Source: Owenia fusiformis (Eukaryota; Annelida; Polychaeta; Sabellida; Oweniidae). Taken from it: a DNA stretch of 64,000 nt. Location: positions 33,244,572 through 33,308,571 of the forward strand of contig CAIIXF020000012.1 of NCBI GenBank assembly GCA_903813345.2, read 5' to 3'. The notes below the pieces were generated by a model. It made no database searches, had not been told where the DNA came from, and worked only from the letters and a program-made list of their open reading frames with translations. This document shows, in pieces, positions 23,301 to 30,039 of the stretch (positions are counted from its first letter, which is position 1; each line of letters begins with the position of its first letter). Made by a program: the position numbers and the translations under genes.

Positions 23301-26300
23301 AAAAATTGGGCCCAAATAAGTTTTGAAAACATTTGGGCTAAAAAATGCCCTAAGGCCTCAAAAAGTAGGCCTTTTTATCATTACTGGGCCTTTGGAGGCC
23401 TTATTTTTTAATTAAGGCCAAATTTTAAAGAAAATGGGCCTCAAAATTTCAAAATTTGGGCCCACTTTTTGATTTTATGGGCCAAAACTTTTTCTGCGAA
23501 AGCGCGGAAGTTTTTTCTCAGACCTGAAATTTGCCCCCCCCCTCTTGTTGGTTCCCAGATCCGCCCCTGGCCCAGATTCGTCCCATTGGATAACACTGCG
23601 GGCGACAATGGAAAACATTGTTTCGCACTTCTTTGCTGCACATTTTCCGGACACACTTTTAAATTGATGAGAACTAGACTGTTCTAGCACTTTTTATCGC
23701 CGAGATATTGCCAGTCTATTAATCTGGAGGATGGGGTCAAAAATAAAAATTGATTTCAGCCAATTTTATTATTAAAAACGAGTTTTATTAGATTTACAAT
23801 ATCTTATTATTTACGATAAAATTTTCTAAAATATTTAAATTGTTGACAGAACAGTTTCGTGAATTTAATTGCCCGATATATGCGTTTTCAATTTTTCGAC
23901 CTTCGGGCCAGTCGATCCGGAAAATTCTTGTGACAATAAGTGCTAGAACAATCAAGTTTGCATCAATTGAAAGTGTTTTGCTGTATTCTCAAATGATTAT
24001 AACAGGAAAATTGGTTCCAGCCATTCCTGGCAGCAAAGAAGAGCGAAAGAATGTTTTCCATTGAAAAGTGGGCGTCGCCCAAAATGTAATCCAATGGGAC
24101 GGAAAAATGGCCCACAGACCAGTTTAAACGTTATCCGATTTTTTGAAAAAATCAGTGAACTACCAGCACCATTTGTAACACCGTGTTAAAGGGCCGTTGT
24201 GATCTGAAAACATTCTTGAGAAATGAAACACCCTAGCCCAGGATCGAGCATTGGGGAACTTTAGAATTAATGACTGATAAGATTCTGATAAGTTTGACTT
24301 ATGACCATACATAACTAATAAACCCAAACTATCAATAAAACGTTTAACTTTAAATCCTACCGCGGATAATTCTTCTGATACTTCATGATTTTCGTAATAT
24401 TTTGACAAAATAATGATTCGGGAACGTTAATATATGTATATTTTACAAGTTGTTGGAAAATTGACTACATCTATGGTGACAAGAGGGATTTTTCACCAAA
24501 TTTTAGCTATTTCTGCTATTTCTATTCCGAGAACCTGCATGGGATTTTGCTTTGGAACCACGATTTTTTCTCCGATGAGCGAAACATATACTGTCTTCTA
24601 AGCTTCTTAGTAGAATCGTGACAACTTGCATTTTCTTTTTGTTAGTAAAAATAAATGCATATAAAAGGCCAATGTATAATCGAAAAGAGAAGTTCAAAGA
24701 ATAATATCAAAATCAATTGGATTATCTGTATTTGTTTAATTTACCAATCAACAAGCTTTTATTCAAAGTACATCAACCATTTTTACCATCCCCCATCAAT
24801 TCTTTTACAATTTTTATGCAAAGTACTTGAACACATGATTCATCATTTGTATTATATAAATGATCCAATAAAGGTCCGGGATTTTTATTATATTTTTGAG
24901 TCTTTGAAAAAAAGAATCGTGGTGTATTTTAAATAATCAAGCGAATGTTGGAATTTTTTCTTGAAGATTATACATTGGCCTTTAATATGCATTTATTTTT
25001 ACATCAAGAAACTTCTCGCAAAAAATAATAACTGTCTAAAATTGTTGGCACAATATTGTCCACGACCCTTTCAAACTGATGGATGATTCTAAAATTTAAC
25101 AGAATGGACTCGCTGAAAAGAAGGGAAATAAGGTAGGTTAGAAGAAGTCCCCATATAGTCTCACAATGAAATTGCAGGTCATTTTATTTTGTGAACTGGT
25201 CTACCATAGTTGAGTTGGTTTTATTCATTATTTAAAAATTTGAAAAGTTTGTAAACTGGATCGTTTATCTATATAATAACCGAAAAAATTCATTTCTCAA
25301 GACCCCCAGCAAACAACCGCCAAGAGTACAATTTTACACTGAACGAATGTTGATCCCCGGGGATATTTCATACATCTCTTACATTAAAATTAATTTATAA
25401 AATAAATATACATGTAAACGCAAGATTGGAATATTTTGGATTTAACTTCCTTGAGACTCATCGGGGTAATTGTTGATATATTTCCAGATTAGGGAATGCA
25501 ACTGAACCTGATGTTAAAGAGTCATTCGTGTATTTTCCTGAAAATCTAGCAGTAAGATACTTTCAATATTGAAGTTTAGGTTATCTAAAGGATGAATATC
25601 TATCTGATTTTCAATATTTAATTTCTACTTTGAAATATGTAAAAACTCTTTCCCATGATGGAAGCGAGTGATAGCCTATCTGTACGCTAACTGCCAGACT
25701 GCCCACCCATGAAAGTAAAACATATTGCACCTATTATATCTGAAGTAACTACATTTTATTAACAATAACAGCCATGGCCGGAGATCGAGGACTTTAAAGA
25801 GAGTTTCATTGACGTATTCCACAACTTCACAATTCTGCTTCATAGGATTTTAGAAGTTTTAGCGCTCTCACTAGATCTGGTATGTATTATTATGCCAATT
25901 TTGAAAGAATTAAATATTCTATGGTATTGGATTTATGTTTTGGATAGGGGGCGTGATATGATTATATTATAGACTTTTAATATAGGGTGTTTGTTTTCTT
26001 TATGAATATACATGTACGTGCACTTATATGTTTTATTTTGGTAGTTGTGCGTACATAGGTAACACATATAACCATTTTCCGATTAAGATTCCTCTCGTGC
26101 TAGATATAATTTACATAATATAGATGGGTTGAATACAATATCATTAATATTATTGATTTCTAAACAATTATGACTCGATTGTTGCTATAACCAAGGACGT
26201 CTTGATTGAAGGAAAGGGAGTTCTTTAAGAAGCACCATTGTACATTAGAAAGGCAAGGTGGGACAGTTATGCGTACAGCATTGTACCCAAAGATGCCAGA

Positions 26301-27480
26301 TGACTTTAAGAAAACTGATGGTCAACTTAGATGTTCAGAACATACAGACTGGGGAACTGTGACCGTTATCCACCAAGATAATGTCGGTGGTCTACAGGTA
26401 GTTGTATAGGAATTATGTGGTGTCTGTAAAAGGAGGGCCATAAAATGAGACACTGCATCATTCTAATTCTAAGGAATGATTGCGAACATAAAGATGAACC
26501 ATATGTACAAAGGAAAATATAGGGAATTTATGATGAGTTTTAATAAAATGTAATCATATGTCGTATATCGTGGATGCTTTGAAAGCTATGATAGTCATAG
26601 ATTTTGACATCAAAAGTGTCTAAAAACATATCTTGCTCTAAGGATATACCCCAAAATTCCAGAAATTTCGTTATGAATTATTTTTCATTCGTTGTAAAGC
26701 CTGGATTGGTATCTATATTTTCTTTAGTATATTATACTTTTCGCAATTATCATGGAATAAAAATTACTTTTTGTAAATGATTTTAGGTGAAGACTAAATC
26801 TGGCGAGTGGATTGATGTGAAACCAAAGGATGGTACGTTTGTGGTGCAAATTGCAGACCTTATGCAAAGATGGACGTCAAATAAATTCTACGCTCCTGTT
26901 AGTATAAAGTTACACTGAAGCCCAGGCTCTATAATTATTAGTTACTATACCTTGATTATCTAAAATAGGTATCTTACATTATGCACCTAATATGTTGCTC
27001 CGGGTAAGGCTTTTTATTAATTAACACCTTTAACCTTTTTCCATAAAGAGGCCAAAATATGTTACTTATAGGTAAATATTCACGAATAAGATAAATATCA
27101 GTTGAGTTCCCCGATCGTTGAAATTCCCTCTCAACTGTAGTAAAATTTGATAAAAGAATAAAAATGATTCCATACGTTGGTGACAGTCACATGTTAGTTC
27201 GAAATGATACCATACTGAAACACCAAGATTAAATAAAAACCATGTTTTACAGCCACACAGAGTTTTGAAATTACCAGATGAAACCAACAGCTTCATTGGA
27301 GCCAAAAGATCTAGGTTTAGTCTGATTTATTTTGGAAACCCGGATTCTGATACAGTGGTACAAGGGATTGACGGATCGAAGTATGAGCCTATTATTGCAT
27401 CCCATTACTATGAAGAGTTGAATGAGAAGGCTAGTAAGCAGGGTTATGAAGAAACATTTCACCATACTTTGGACATTTAA
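5382..27480 (+). CDS. 2-oxoglutarate/Fe(II)-dependent dioxygenase (isopenicillin N synthase-like)
   Basis: Seven coding exons: 5382-5546, 5856-5968, 25488-25551, 25772-25879, 26212-26397, 26787-26897 and 27253-27480. Phases agree and give 324 residues, usual for this family. The N-terminal half has the IPNS-like opening (VPVIDFQVYG, then GCLYIKNHG). Iron ligands are H194 and D196 (EHTDWG) and H251 (PHRV); R270-x-S272 (RSRFS) is the 2-oxoglutarate-binding pair. These are family assignments; the substrate cannot be told. The fourth intron's acceptor (TTGAAG before 26212) is weak but required by frame. Intron 2 (5969-25487, 19.5 kb) holds the Polinton and several repeats. The frame is intact, so the gene may still work if the long intron is spliced. 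Confidence 0.9.
6013..6192. repeat. Near-perfect 180-bp palindrome (foldback element)
   Basis: The outer arms are complementary: GGTTATTTCATGCTTGATTT at the left meets its complement at the right, then more paired sequence inward around variants of CAATATGATATTGACC. The centre is GACCGAACGAGCGTAGCGAG. It starts only about 45 bases after the donor of dioxygenase exon 2, just after a (TA)n run at 5995-6013. It could form a long hairpin in the pre-mRNA. Confidence 0.75.
6436..6575 (+). repeat. Tandem repeat of about 40 bp
   Basis: Three full units and one partial unit of GGACAATATGATTTTTCGAG followed by TATATATGATTTT. They start near 6437, 6478, 6517 and 6555. The same CAATATGAT word occurs in the palindrome at 6013-6192, so both may descend from one repeat family. 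A poly-C run follows at about 6667-6680. Confidence 0.75.
6721..7403 (-). repeat. AACG/CGTAC-rich dispersed repeat, copy 2, interrupted by the Polinton
   Basis: Inverted relative of 3971-4590. The end of the copy continues at 22563-22665, after the Polinton. The stretch reading back from 22665 (cactacattctcgaaaacggg) matches the start of copy 1. The copy is therefore older than the Polinton, which entered it at ATTTGG. No gene is seen. Confidence 0.75.
7398..7403. repeat. Target-site duplication, left (ATTTGG)
   Basis: ATTTGG directly before the left inverted repeat, identical to 22563-22568. Six base pairs is the duplication length known for Polintons and fits staggered cutting by their retroviral-type integrase. 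Confidence 0.95.
7474..7520 (+). promoter_or_regulatory. ETS-like and CRE-like sites in the outer inverted repeat
   Basis: CCGGAAGTG at 7474-7482 overlaps the perfect palindrome TGACGTCA at 7481-7488, followed by CACATG. A second CCGGAAGTGA is at 7511-7520. These match consensus sites for ETS and CREB/ATF factors, a common pair in metazoan housekeeping promoters. Just outside, GTTCCACTTCCAC is repeated. The same sites exist in the right repeat. Use as promoter sites is inference; they could also be recognised by the element's own end-binding proteins. Confidence 0.5.
8061..8206 (+). promoter_or_regulatory. Array of six CCAAT boxes
   Basis: CCAAT at 8061, 8086, 8119, 8153, 8178 and 8202, all on the same strand, most as AACCAATCAG, which fits the NF-Y consensus. 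Spacings are 25, 33, 34, 25 and 24. Two more lie at 7730 and 7761. The array ends about 95 bases before the first gene's ATG. The right repeat has the same array pointing leftward, one box mutated. Confidence 0.6.
8255..8270 (+). promoter_or_regulatory. TATA-like core motif of the first Polinton gene
   Basis: TTATAACAAGAAAGAG lies about 32 bases before the ATG at 8302. The identical word is at 21697-21712 (right repeat, - strand) and at 20554-20569 (- strand, before the polymerase gene). Conservation at three promoter-like places suggests a core promoter; this is inference. Confidence 0.5.
8302..9370 (+). CDS. Polinton gene of unknown function, two exons
   Basis: Exons 8302-8881 and 8976-9370 give 324 residues. 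The intron (8882-8975) has a strong donor (AAAG then GTATGT) and a TTATTACAG acceptor, and the phases match. The first 14 codons lie in the left inverted repeat. The protein is mostly charged and helical, with a lysine/arginine-rich stretch after residue 140 (NKRKADND). The exon 2 product holds CEACDIQ followed by HHDC, a possible C-x2-C/H-x-C metal site. I do not recognise the family. Reading through the intron would stop after 204 residues, so a shorter form is possible. AATAAA-like words after 9440 may end the transcript. Confidence 0.8.
9607..10017 (+). CDS. Probable minor capsid (penton, single jelly-roll) protein
   Basis: 136 residues, no signal peptide or membrane segment. It opens with HYIFLDSQDSTEYFPFNTAN, then FTVKLPSYLAFEGNWSIGLVEV. 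The pattern of a 'YFP-NT' segment followed by a 'L-EG-W-VGL' strand is shared by small structural proteins of Polintons thought to form capsid vertices. The position just before the capsid genes fits. Identification rests on this N-terminal pattern and context, so a different virion protein is possible. The stop codon overlaps the next start (TGATG). Confidence 0.6.
   Translation: MSMEHYIFLDSQDSTEYFPFNTANRFTVKLPSYLAFEGNWSIGLVEVNTSSLQNNDIKYLDIFCDIVNESICHGKKLPLLRRINPREGWKIFSPIIYFPLNRSEVDRILVYLRGSDNQSVAFDNKRLTCTLHFKKN
10017..10232 (+). CDS. Small Polinton protein, 71 residues, unknown
   Basis: The ATG at 10017 overlaps the previous gene's TGA by one base. The frame is also open one codon upstream from a TTG, but the ATG is the natural start. 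The product (MEWQELVDSVTSVEQYKTS and on) is acidic, has no membrane segment and looks helical. I do not recognise it. The one-base stop/start overlap suggests translation coupled to the penton-like gene. Confidence 0.55.
   Translation: MEWQELVDSVTSVEQYKTSIDTMFEDGIINRGRIYIIIQFTIDMCVKIPDSQNLLQEMCVNKINSLINSSI
10223..10238 (+). promoter_or_regulatory. Possible TATA box before the basic-protein/capsid genes
   Basis: CTATATAAATAG spans the end of the 71-residue gene, about 55 bases before the ATG at 10289. It is the best TATA-like word in the rightward cluster and could start a transcript for the basic protein and capsid genes. Based on word match only. Confidence 0.3.
10289..10639 (+). CDS. Basic Polinton protein, 116 residues, possible core protein
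   Basis: Opens MPKIVPYVEDPQVWKKF. The last third is strongly basic, with KRKRKSK and KKPPSKKHK clusters resembling nuclear-localisation or DNA-binding tails. It overlaps the start of the major capsid gene by 19 bases in another frame. Position and charge suggest a virion core or DNA-condensing protein, but I recognise no domain. Confidence 0.65.
   Translation: MPKIVPYVEDPQVWKKFIRAQVEGRVIDHAGYGKRGKLKWIPVSSVRETIVQHISPTEAVVQRAKAEIERQQQESRDQETLYKRKRKSKTSVPKKPPSKKHKGEFRAQYKQWTPSK
10621..11964 (+). CDS. Major capsid protein (double jelly-roll)
   Basis: 447 residues with the features of Polinton major capsid proteins: an early strand region LVADNLQLFKTPLTQ, the block VTGWLHALWQQVELQLN, a mid-protein MDRLLLNGVEIKIKLTP, and a late CIREYDRLFSDLEED segment followed by FPLIKRGNVRVSIQFA. 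In Polintons this family is predicted to fold as two jelly-rolls that form pseudo-hexameric capsomers. The ATG lies inside the end of the basic-protein gene, and the stop is two bases before the protease ATG. The frame is intact and of normal length. This gene and the protease, ATPase and penton-like genes together imply that particles could be assembled. Confidence 0.92.
   Translation: MDSFKIENSADLVADNLQLFKTPLTQSSVTSVNFVEIRPVNPLIDGSPVEFVIPNNSSQYVDLKGTKLYVKAKVTKNDGTDLDFSTNTSNVAPVTGWLHALWQQVELQLNQQNIASSIQFYPYKAHIKALLNFPPEAHHSRLKSHFFYMDEPTIANSFYMDSCNAQSGNNNGLKRRFIETLQSGIVDMQGRMFEDVFDMDRLLLNGVEIKIKLTPTRDAFQLMSDGDGADFKVKLLDVYLRVPMKTLSPSILAAYEEELKTKNAIYPYDENQIKAYTIPAGQQSFSIDDAFQGTVPSRLICFMVKSAAVTGSYKLNPFNYHHFRVNYLDVSVNGSSVPEVALRPTFGTAPIEHLCIREYDRLFSDLEEDQGLIITPPLFQDGYSLFKFDLQAQDKTGNGMTFPLIKRGNVRVSIQFAVPLEEPTNLMLMATFPQKFEVNAQRNIFLQ
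11967..12416 (+). CDS. Adenain-type cysteine protease (maturation protease)
   Basis: 149 residues. The order of catalytic residues matches adenovirus-type (C5/Ulp1-like) proteases: H53 in GHWTVYY, an acidic residue at D68 in FFDPLG, Q94 in ALQG and C101 in KLCGEFC. In relatives it cleaves capsid and core precursors during particle maturation. It starts two bases after the capsid gene's stop, so it probably shares its message. It ends before an AT-rich stretch with AATAAA words (12412-12470). All catalytic positions are present. Confidence 0.92.
   Translation: MWSKDIDTLLRCHPNTENSFLGVFSKDTIPLTFTENECFVVNTNPSWNHTVGHWTVYYGGDDHIEFFDPLGLSPHVYGFPNFEARMKINTTALQGDDSKLCGEFCILYILLRAEGKSMSTIVHKLFTNDYIVNDKIVKKCVSHLRKYCK
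12535..13680 (+). CDS. Retroviral-type (DDE) integrase with chromodomain
   Basis: 381 residues. A basic N-terminal region with a Polinton-typical helical part (about 44-95) leads to the catalytic core. D102 (QWDVDTG), D163 (RSDQGREY) and E197 (NFSERVIRT) are the likely DDE triad, the last two separated by 33 residues. The C-terminal part contains an SH3-like strand region (VGDTVRIS) and, at about 341-381, a chromodomain (RIEKVLKRRRRGQ, then VSWKGYPAKFNTWI). It inserts the element and makes the 6-bp duplication; the chromodomain may steer it to particular chromatin. No metal-binding HHCC module is evident. Confidence 0.93.
   Translation: MKKSKVKEEKPSSYKKSKPKLMSLSKAKSRILKKNYYDTDKPGSYAGFSQLWHEVKDEGISKDELKHWLSSQDSYTLYRKAKKKYKRRQVEVRHIDEQWDVDTGVFLDLASQNDGYRYVAFFIDTLSKYLWLEPLKTKKAGEMVQAMRRVLAKGRKPGRLRSDQGREYDNRLVRAFLKEQNIWYFTTRSDVKANFSERVIRTVKAKMNRFFFEKGNGRFIDKLQDFADSYNASFHRTIQMAPEEVNRENELKVWETIYLKNRKKSKPVRFKFEVGDTVRISAYRGVFDRGFDQSWSQEHFIIKGRRDTRPPVYSLVDSTGEDLEGNFYEDELQKIQPPQQFRIEKVLKRRRRGQKREVLVSWKGYPAKFNTWISEARVKDL
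13715..14377 (+). CDS. A32-like genome-packaging ATPase
   Basis: 220 residues, close to the family norm. Walker A is GATNCGKT (22-29), Walker B is LIVLDD (93-98), and a sensor-like segment VIFLTQNLFPQG follows. This is the FtsK/HerA-type ATPase that pumps DNA into capsids in Polintons, virophages and large DNA viruses. It lies 34 bases after the integrase gene. The frame and motifs are intact. Confidence 0.92.
   Translation: MTWWEKESLFPFEACSSICISGATNCGKTSMVYRILKEKDGMFTKPVDKILYCYGIWQPLFNEMEKEIKMDMHEGLPTEDMLEELTRESQHCLIVLDDLMDMVMKDPKMSLLFTQGTHHRCISVIFLTQNLFPQGKSARNIALNTQYLVMFGNIRASSQIEHLGRQLFPGKSKILISAWQDATSIPYGYLVVDMTPNTDNDKRLRTRIFPGEDSFVYSMK
14441..14743 (+). CDS. Small Polinton protein with N-terminal VVVVPYEKYQ motif
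   Basis: 100 residues. A short conserved-looking start (KKVVVVPYEKYQKL) is followed by a Glu/Thr/Gln-rich, probably disordered middle and a basic end (RSLQKRKK). Proteins with a similar 'V-V-PY-Y--L' opening occur beside the ATPase in other Polintons, to my knowledge without an assigned function. The stop overlaps the next ATG as ATGA. Confidence 0.6.
   Translation: MSKKVVVVPYEKYQKLIEPKSETVEKKDSFSQTENLETTTAEEPLVFKEQTTEAQPLTQRNTEKVNETSKRLRILKRPLFPPPGQPVRSLQKRKKLWISL
14740..15048 (+). CDS. Small basic Polinton protein, 102 residues
   Basis: Start chosen at the ATG at 14740, which overlaps the previous stop (ATGA). The frame also opens at a GTG at 14728 but the ATG is more plausible. The middle reads LKAVTEIMLNTLVG, then LTSKDKQKLVPYRK, and the end is rich in Lys/Arg before a hydrophobic tail (AVITLLSIVLP). 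The 'LN-L-G---L---KQKL--Y' pattern recurs in small proteins of many Polintons. A virion role is plausible but unproven. Last gene of the rightward cluster; AATAAA-like words follow at about 15085-15105. Confidence 0.65.
   Translation: MSRTIKAEQPYLWLLVNTDSKIQRLALLRTITPMQLKAVTEIMLNTLVGHLHLTSKDKQKLVPYRKTFEYLVESKDIRAKRKRLLLKYKAVITLLSIVLPRI
15227..20460 (-). CDS. Polinton DNA polymerase B (protein-primed type), 8 exons
   Basis: Exons, - strand: 20460-18341, 18249-17843, 17752-17437, 17352-17271, 17178-16277, 16184-16004, 15918-15803 and 15707-15227. All introns are GT-AG, the phases match and the total is 4605 bases (1534 residues). Two C2H2/C2HC finger pairs lie near residues 6-54 and 105-154, with a fifth finger at 514-534. 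The proofreading exonuclease starts with D578/E580 (FDFEAL), and ExoII (GFNSSRYD) is at 702-709. Palm motif A is around D971 (DANALY), motif B around N1275-G1279 (GNSAYG) and motif C is DTDS at 1372-1375. Between A and B is an inserted segment (about 1035-1104: VDG, YEFNGCYFHGH, EMRECE) resembling the endonuclease-like insert of Polinton polymerases. It copies the element's DNA. The frame is intact. Confidence 0.93.
20461..20800 (-). promoter_or_regulatory. Inverted-repeat-derived promoter module before the polymerase gene
   Basis: Read on the - strand, this stretch repeats pieces of the terminal repeats: GGTGACTATGTGATA, ATCTGTCTACTTCA and TTTCATTG in the same order, then GACCAATCAGAGA (one CCAAT box), AACCAGTTTT and TTATAACAAGAAAGAG (20569-20554), ending at the ATG at 20460. 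A 32-bp direct duplication lies between about 20499 and 20562. It is more diverged than the two terminal repeats are from each other. It probably drives the polymerase gene from its own start; inference from similarity and position. Confidence 0.55.
20780..20989 (-). CDS. C2H2 zinc-finger exon upstream of the polymerase
   Basis: An open frame with a C2H2 and a C2HC finger (YVCRFCGKIF, WNRHGKAQH, NYCDKCSTGF and WHVRTC). This is the same pair arrangement as in the polymerase N-terminus. It begins after an excellent acceptor (long T-run, CTTTTTCAG) at 20990 and has no in-frame ATG, so it is an internal exon. A donor (CAAAG then GTTAGA) at 20780/20779 would join it in frame to the acceptor ATCAG just before the polymerase ATG (20461), adding two fingers to the polymerase. 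Otherwise the frame runs on to a stop at 20653 through repeat-derived sequence. I could not find its upstream exon. Confidence 0.5.
20990..21623. other. AT-rich stretch between zinc-finger exon and right inverted repeat
   Basis: No coding region is convincing. The 5' exon of the zinc-finger/polymerase transcript is expected here or in the right repeat. One possible start is ATGGCTACAGAG on the - strand near 21309, followed by a GC-type donor (AAAAAG then GCAAGT), but its phase does not fit the next exon. Confidence 0.4.
21624..22562 (-). repeat. Right terminal inverted repeat of the Polinton
   Basis: Mirror of 7404-8343. It carries the same ETS/CRE sites, the two internal direct repeats, the CCAAT array (one box changed to GCAAT), the TATA-like word at 21697-21712 and the ATG of the first gene at 21665. 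From that ATG only 14 codons are open before TGA at 21621-21623, immediately past the repeat boundary. A leftward transcript would therefore begin with a short upstream ORF. Confidence 0.95.
22563..22568. repeat. Target-site duplication, right (ATTTGG)
   Basis: Identical to 7398-7403 and directly after the right inverted repeat. The interrupted dispersed repeat resumes from here. Confidence 0.95.
22666..23279. other. Dioxygenase intron 2, part right of the Polinton
   Basis: No exon: the phase passes directly from 5968 to 25488. A small imperfect hairpin built on TCTGAGACCAT and its partner lies at 22711-22762. The rest looks like unassigned repeat-derived DNA. Confidence 0.4.
23280..23500. 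repeat. GGCC/GGGCCC-rich repeat, copy 1
   Basis: Dense in GGCC, GGGCCC, AAGGCC and TGGGCC against an A/T background. A related stretch is at 50560-50705. No ORF of interest. Confidence 0.5.
23570..24112. repeat. Foldback element with arms of about 150 bp
   Basis: CGTCCCATTGGAT, GGGCGAC, ATGGAAAACATT, CTTCTTTGCTGC and TTCTAGCACTT occur in this order on the + strand from 23578 and again, in the same order, on the - strand reading back from 24108. The arms are imperfect and surround about 230 bases. Non-coding; probably a MITE. From 24113 to 25487 I see nothing beyond AT-rich intron sequence. Confidence 0.65.
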
Positions 27481-28659
27481 TGAATCAGAATATACCCAAA
27501 TGCATCAGATGCAAAAATGACTAGGTACATTGCTGTAATCGTGTAACTATGATGTAGAATGCGACTGAATTCTGCAAGCATAGAGTTACCTTGGGTTGGG
27601 TTGTCACAAAATATTGTAAAATAGGAACTGAAAAATGATAATGATGATCCGAAGGCTGCTCTTTTAAATCTGCTTTATAAAACCAATTCATACTAGAAAT
27701 ATATTGATACTGTTACATGATACATGTAGATGCAAAACAATGACTTTAAGATAAACTATAATATAACTATACTAAACTAAACTACTAAACTATAATATTT
27801 GAAGTTACCAGATGATATTTTCGATATACTACTGTAAACAGCCGGCCGATTGAGTGTTTTGTTCAATGTTGTATTCAATTTTTAACAAAATACTCAATTG
27901 GCCGGGCGCCGTAGTGAAAATCGGAGCAAATGTGACCAAGGCATTAGTAATATTCAAATATAGAAAGACACATTAGTCAATTACTTTGACTTTCAGATGA
28001 CTTTTCAGTGACTAATAGGGGGTCAGCCTACCCGCAAGCTGAAACTGACAATGTAAGACTTGAGTTCTTCCATATACATTTCAGATGAATTGATTGAAAT
28101 GCATTTGTTAAACCGTATACCGATATTGGCCTTTCAGCATAACACCCGGGTTAAAAAGTTTTAATCCCCAAACACTGGCAATGCTTGCTGTAATATAACT
28201 TACATGCTTTCAATAGCGGCCCCATAGCGTTTCAGCCCGATTGATTCCGCACTCAATTGCAAGTGACATTATACCCTTTGCGAAGAATAGCCTCAAGCAT
28301 GCAATAATTGGCTCAACCTAAGAGGGAATAACTCGTTTTTGAAAGCCATGGTTTCATTTTATCTATTGTATTTCGCGGCAAATTGTTTCAACCACACATG
28401 TCGTGTCACATGACGTAAAATTTCTGCAGTCTGAAAATGAAATCAGTTTTGCCGCGAAAACAGACACGTGCTGACTTTATATCCCCGATATGATGATAAA
28501 ATGAAGTGTTGGAATTGTTGATGGTTCACCATCGTAAAGTTTGGCCTTTATACGGTAAGATAGCATAAATATATCTAAATCGAGTAAAATTATGGTTTGA
28601 GTACTTTAAGTCGGGTGAAGGAATCCCATGTATCCTTTCTGCTTTTACATTGCATACAG
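27481..28659. other. Intergenic, dioxygenase to WDR1, first part
   Basis: No gene. At 27838-27950 a short palindromic repeat has GGCCGATTGAGTGTTTTG paired with CAAAATACTCAATTGGCCGG. A relative lies at 38755-38875 in a WDR1 intron. The remainder is unassigned. Confidence 0.45.
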
Positions 28660-29045
28660 TAAAATCTTAAATGTTTTGAAATACTTTGAATTTAAAAAAT
28701 AAGCAATCAAATGACACTATATTGAAACAGTATATAAAATATAGAAACATATATACTTGTCCTAACTTTTGTATATTTCAGATAGTTATGTATAATGTGC
28801 AGCAAAGATGTGGCCTTTTGTGATTAAGGGAGTTTCAGCCATGTTAATTTTTCCGAAAATAACATGGCAGAGAAGCATCAAAATATAAGAGGCCACAGAT
28901 ATGATAGCTAAACTACAAAACAAACTAAAATATACAAAGTTAGGACATGTATAAATGACTCTATTTTTACATACTGTTTCAATGATCCTTTGATTGCTTT
29001 TTTTAATTCAAAGTAGTTCCAAACATTTAAAATATTACTGAAGCT
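28660..29045. repeat. Long imperfect palindrome of about 385 bp
   Basis: The arms share AAATGTTT, TACTTTGAATT, AAGCAATCAAA, TTGAAACAGTAT, TGTCCTAACTTTGTATATTT, TGTGGCC and CATGTTATTTTCGGAAAA in mirrored order. The centre is near 28850 (CCATGTTAATTTTTCCG next to its complement). MITE-like, non-coding. Confidence 0.7.
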
Positions 29046-29756
29046 ATTCTTATCAATATTTTCTGAAGTTTTAAATGTGGTTCTAAAGTTGCTTAATTGT
29101 TACACCCAGAATCTCTGCTACACCCCATATTGGGATGCAGTTTTGCAAATGAGAGTAGATTAATGAATATTATATTGTCAAAGGAGTTTTTAAACTGACA
29201 AGATGTCTTGTCTTAAAAAGTATTCCCAAAGTCTTTCAAAAATTTCAGAAGGATATATATTGTATAAGTTCTTTCCAATTTAGATTAAGATCAGCGACAA
29301 CACAAGAAAGTTTGTTGAGATGACTCGATTGGCTTTTGAATTTATAGTTTTGATAGATGGAAATATCAACAGGGACCAATTGCTGGTTCGTAAAGAATAC
29401 TATATAAGTTTGTTCAAGTTTTACCTGCGGTGACATTCCAACATTGTTATGGACCTTGGCATATACCTGTGTTCACTCAGCCCTAACCTGTGTGTTGTGT
29501 TTCCATCGAGGTATGATATTTTTTAGTTATAGCCAAGGCCATTGTATGGATAGTTTCCAAATAAACTAGATGCAAGTAAAAAAGCTTGATTTTCTTCATT
29601 GAATATTCATGATCAGTCAGAATAATATCATATTTGAAATCTACACAAAATTGCATAAGGAAATGGAATTGTTGATCGATTTTGAAATTTCATTAAGATT
29701 TTTAGATCGAGTTGAATACTTAACGAGACGAGTACTAAATTAGTAAAGGACAAGTG

Positions 29757-30020
29757 GAGAATAACACAATTGCAACAGCAACAACAACAACAACGGTAGC
29801 AGCAACAGAAACAACAACAACAACAACGGTAGCAGCAACAGAAACAACAACAACAACAACGGTAGCAGCAACAGAAACAACAACAACAACAACAACGGTA
29901 GCAGCAACAGAAACAACAACAACAACAACGGTAGTAGCAACAGAAACAACAACAACAACGGTAGTAGCAACAGAAAGAACAACAACAACGGTAGTAGCAA
30001 CAGAAACAACAACAACAACC
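29757..30020 (+). repeat. CAA-rich minisatellite in the WDR1 leader region
   Basis: About seven units of 27-36 bp, each an (ACAACA)n run followed by ACGGTAGCAGCAACAGAAAC; the later units have GTAGTAGC. It ends about 20 bases before the WDR1 ATG, so it probably lies in the 5' UTR. Frames through it are open on both strands only because of composition. A stop (TGA at 30025-30027) lies in frame just before the ATG. Confidence 0.85.
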
Positions 30021-30039
30021 GGCTTGAAGAAGTTCAGAA

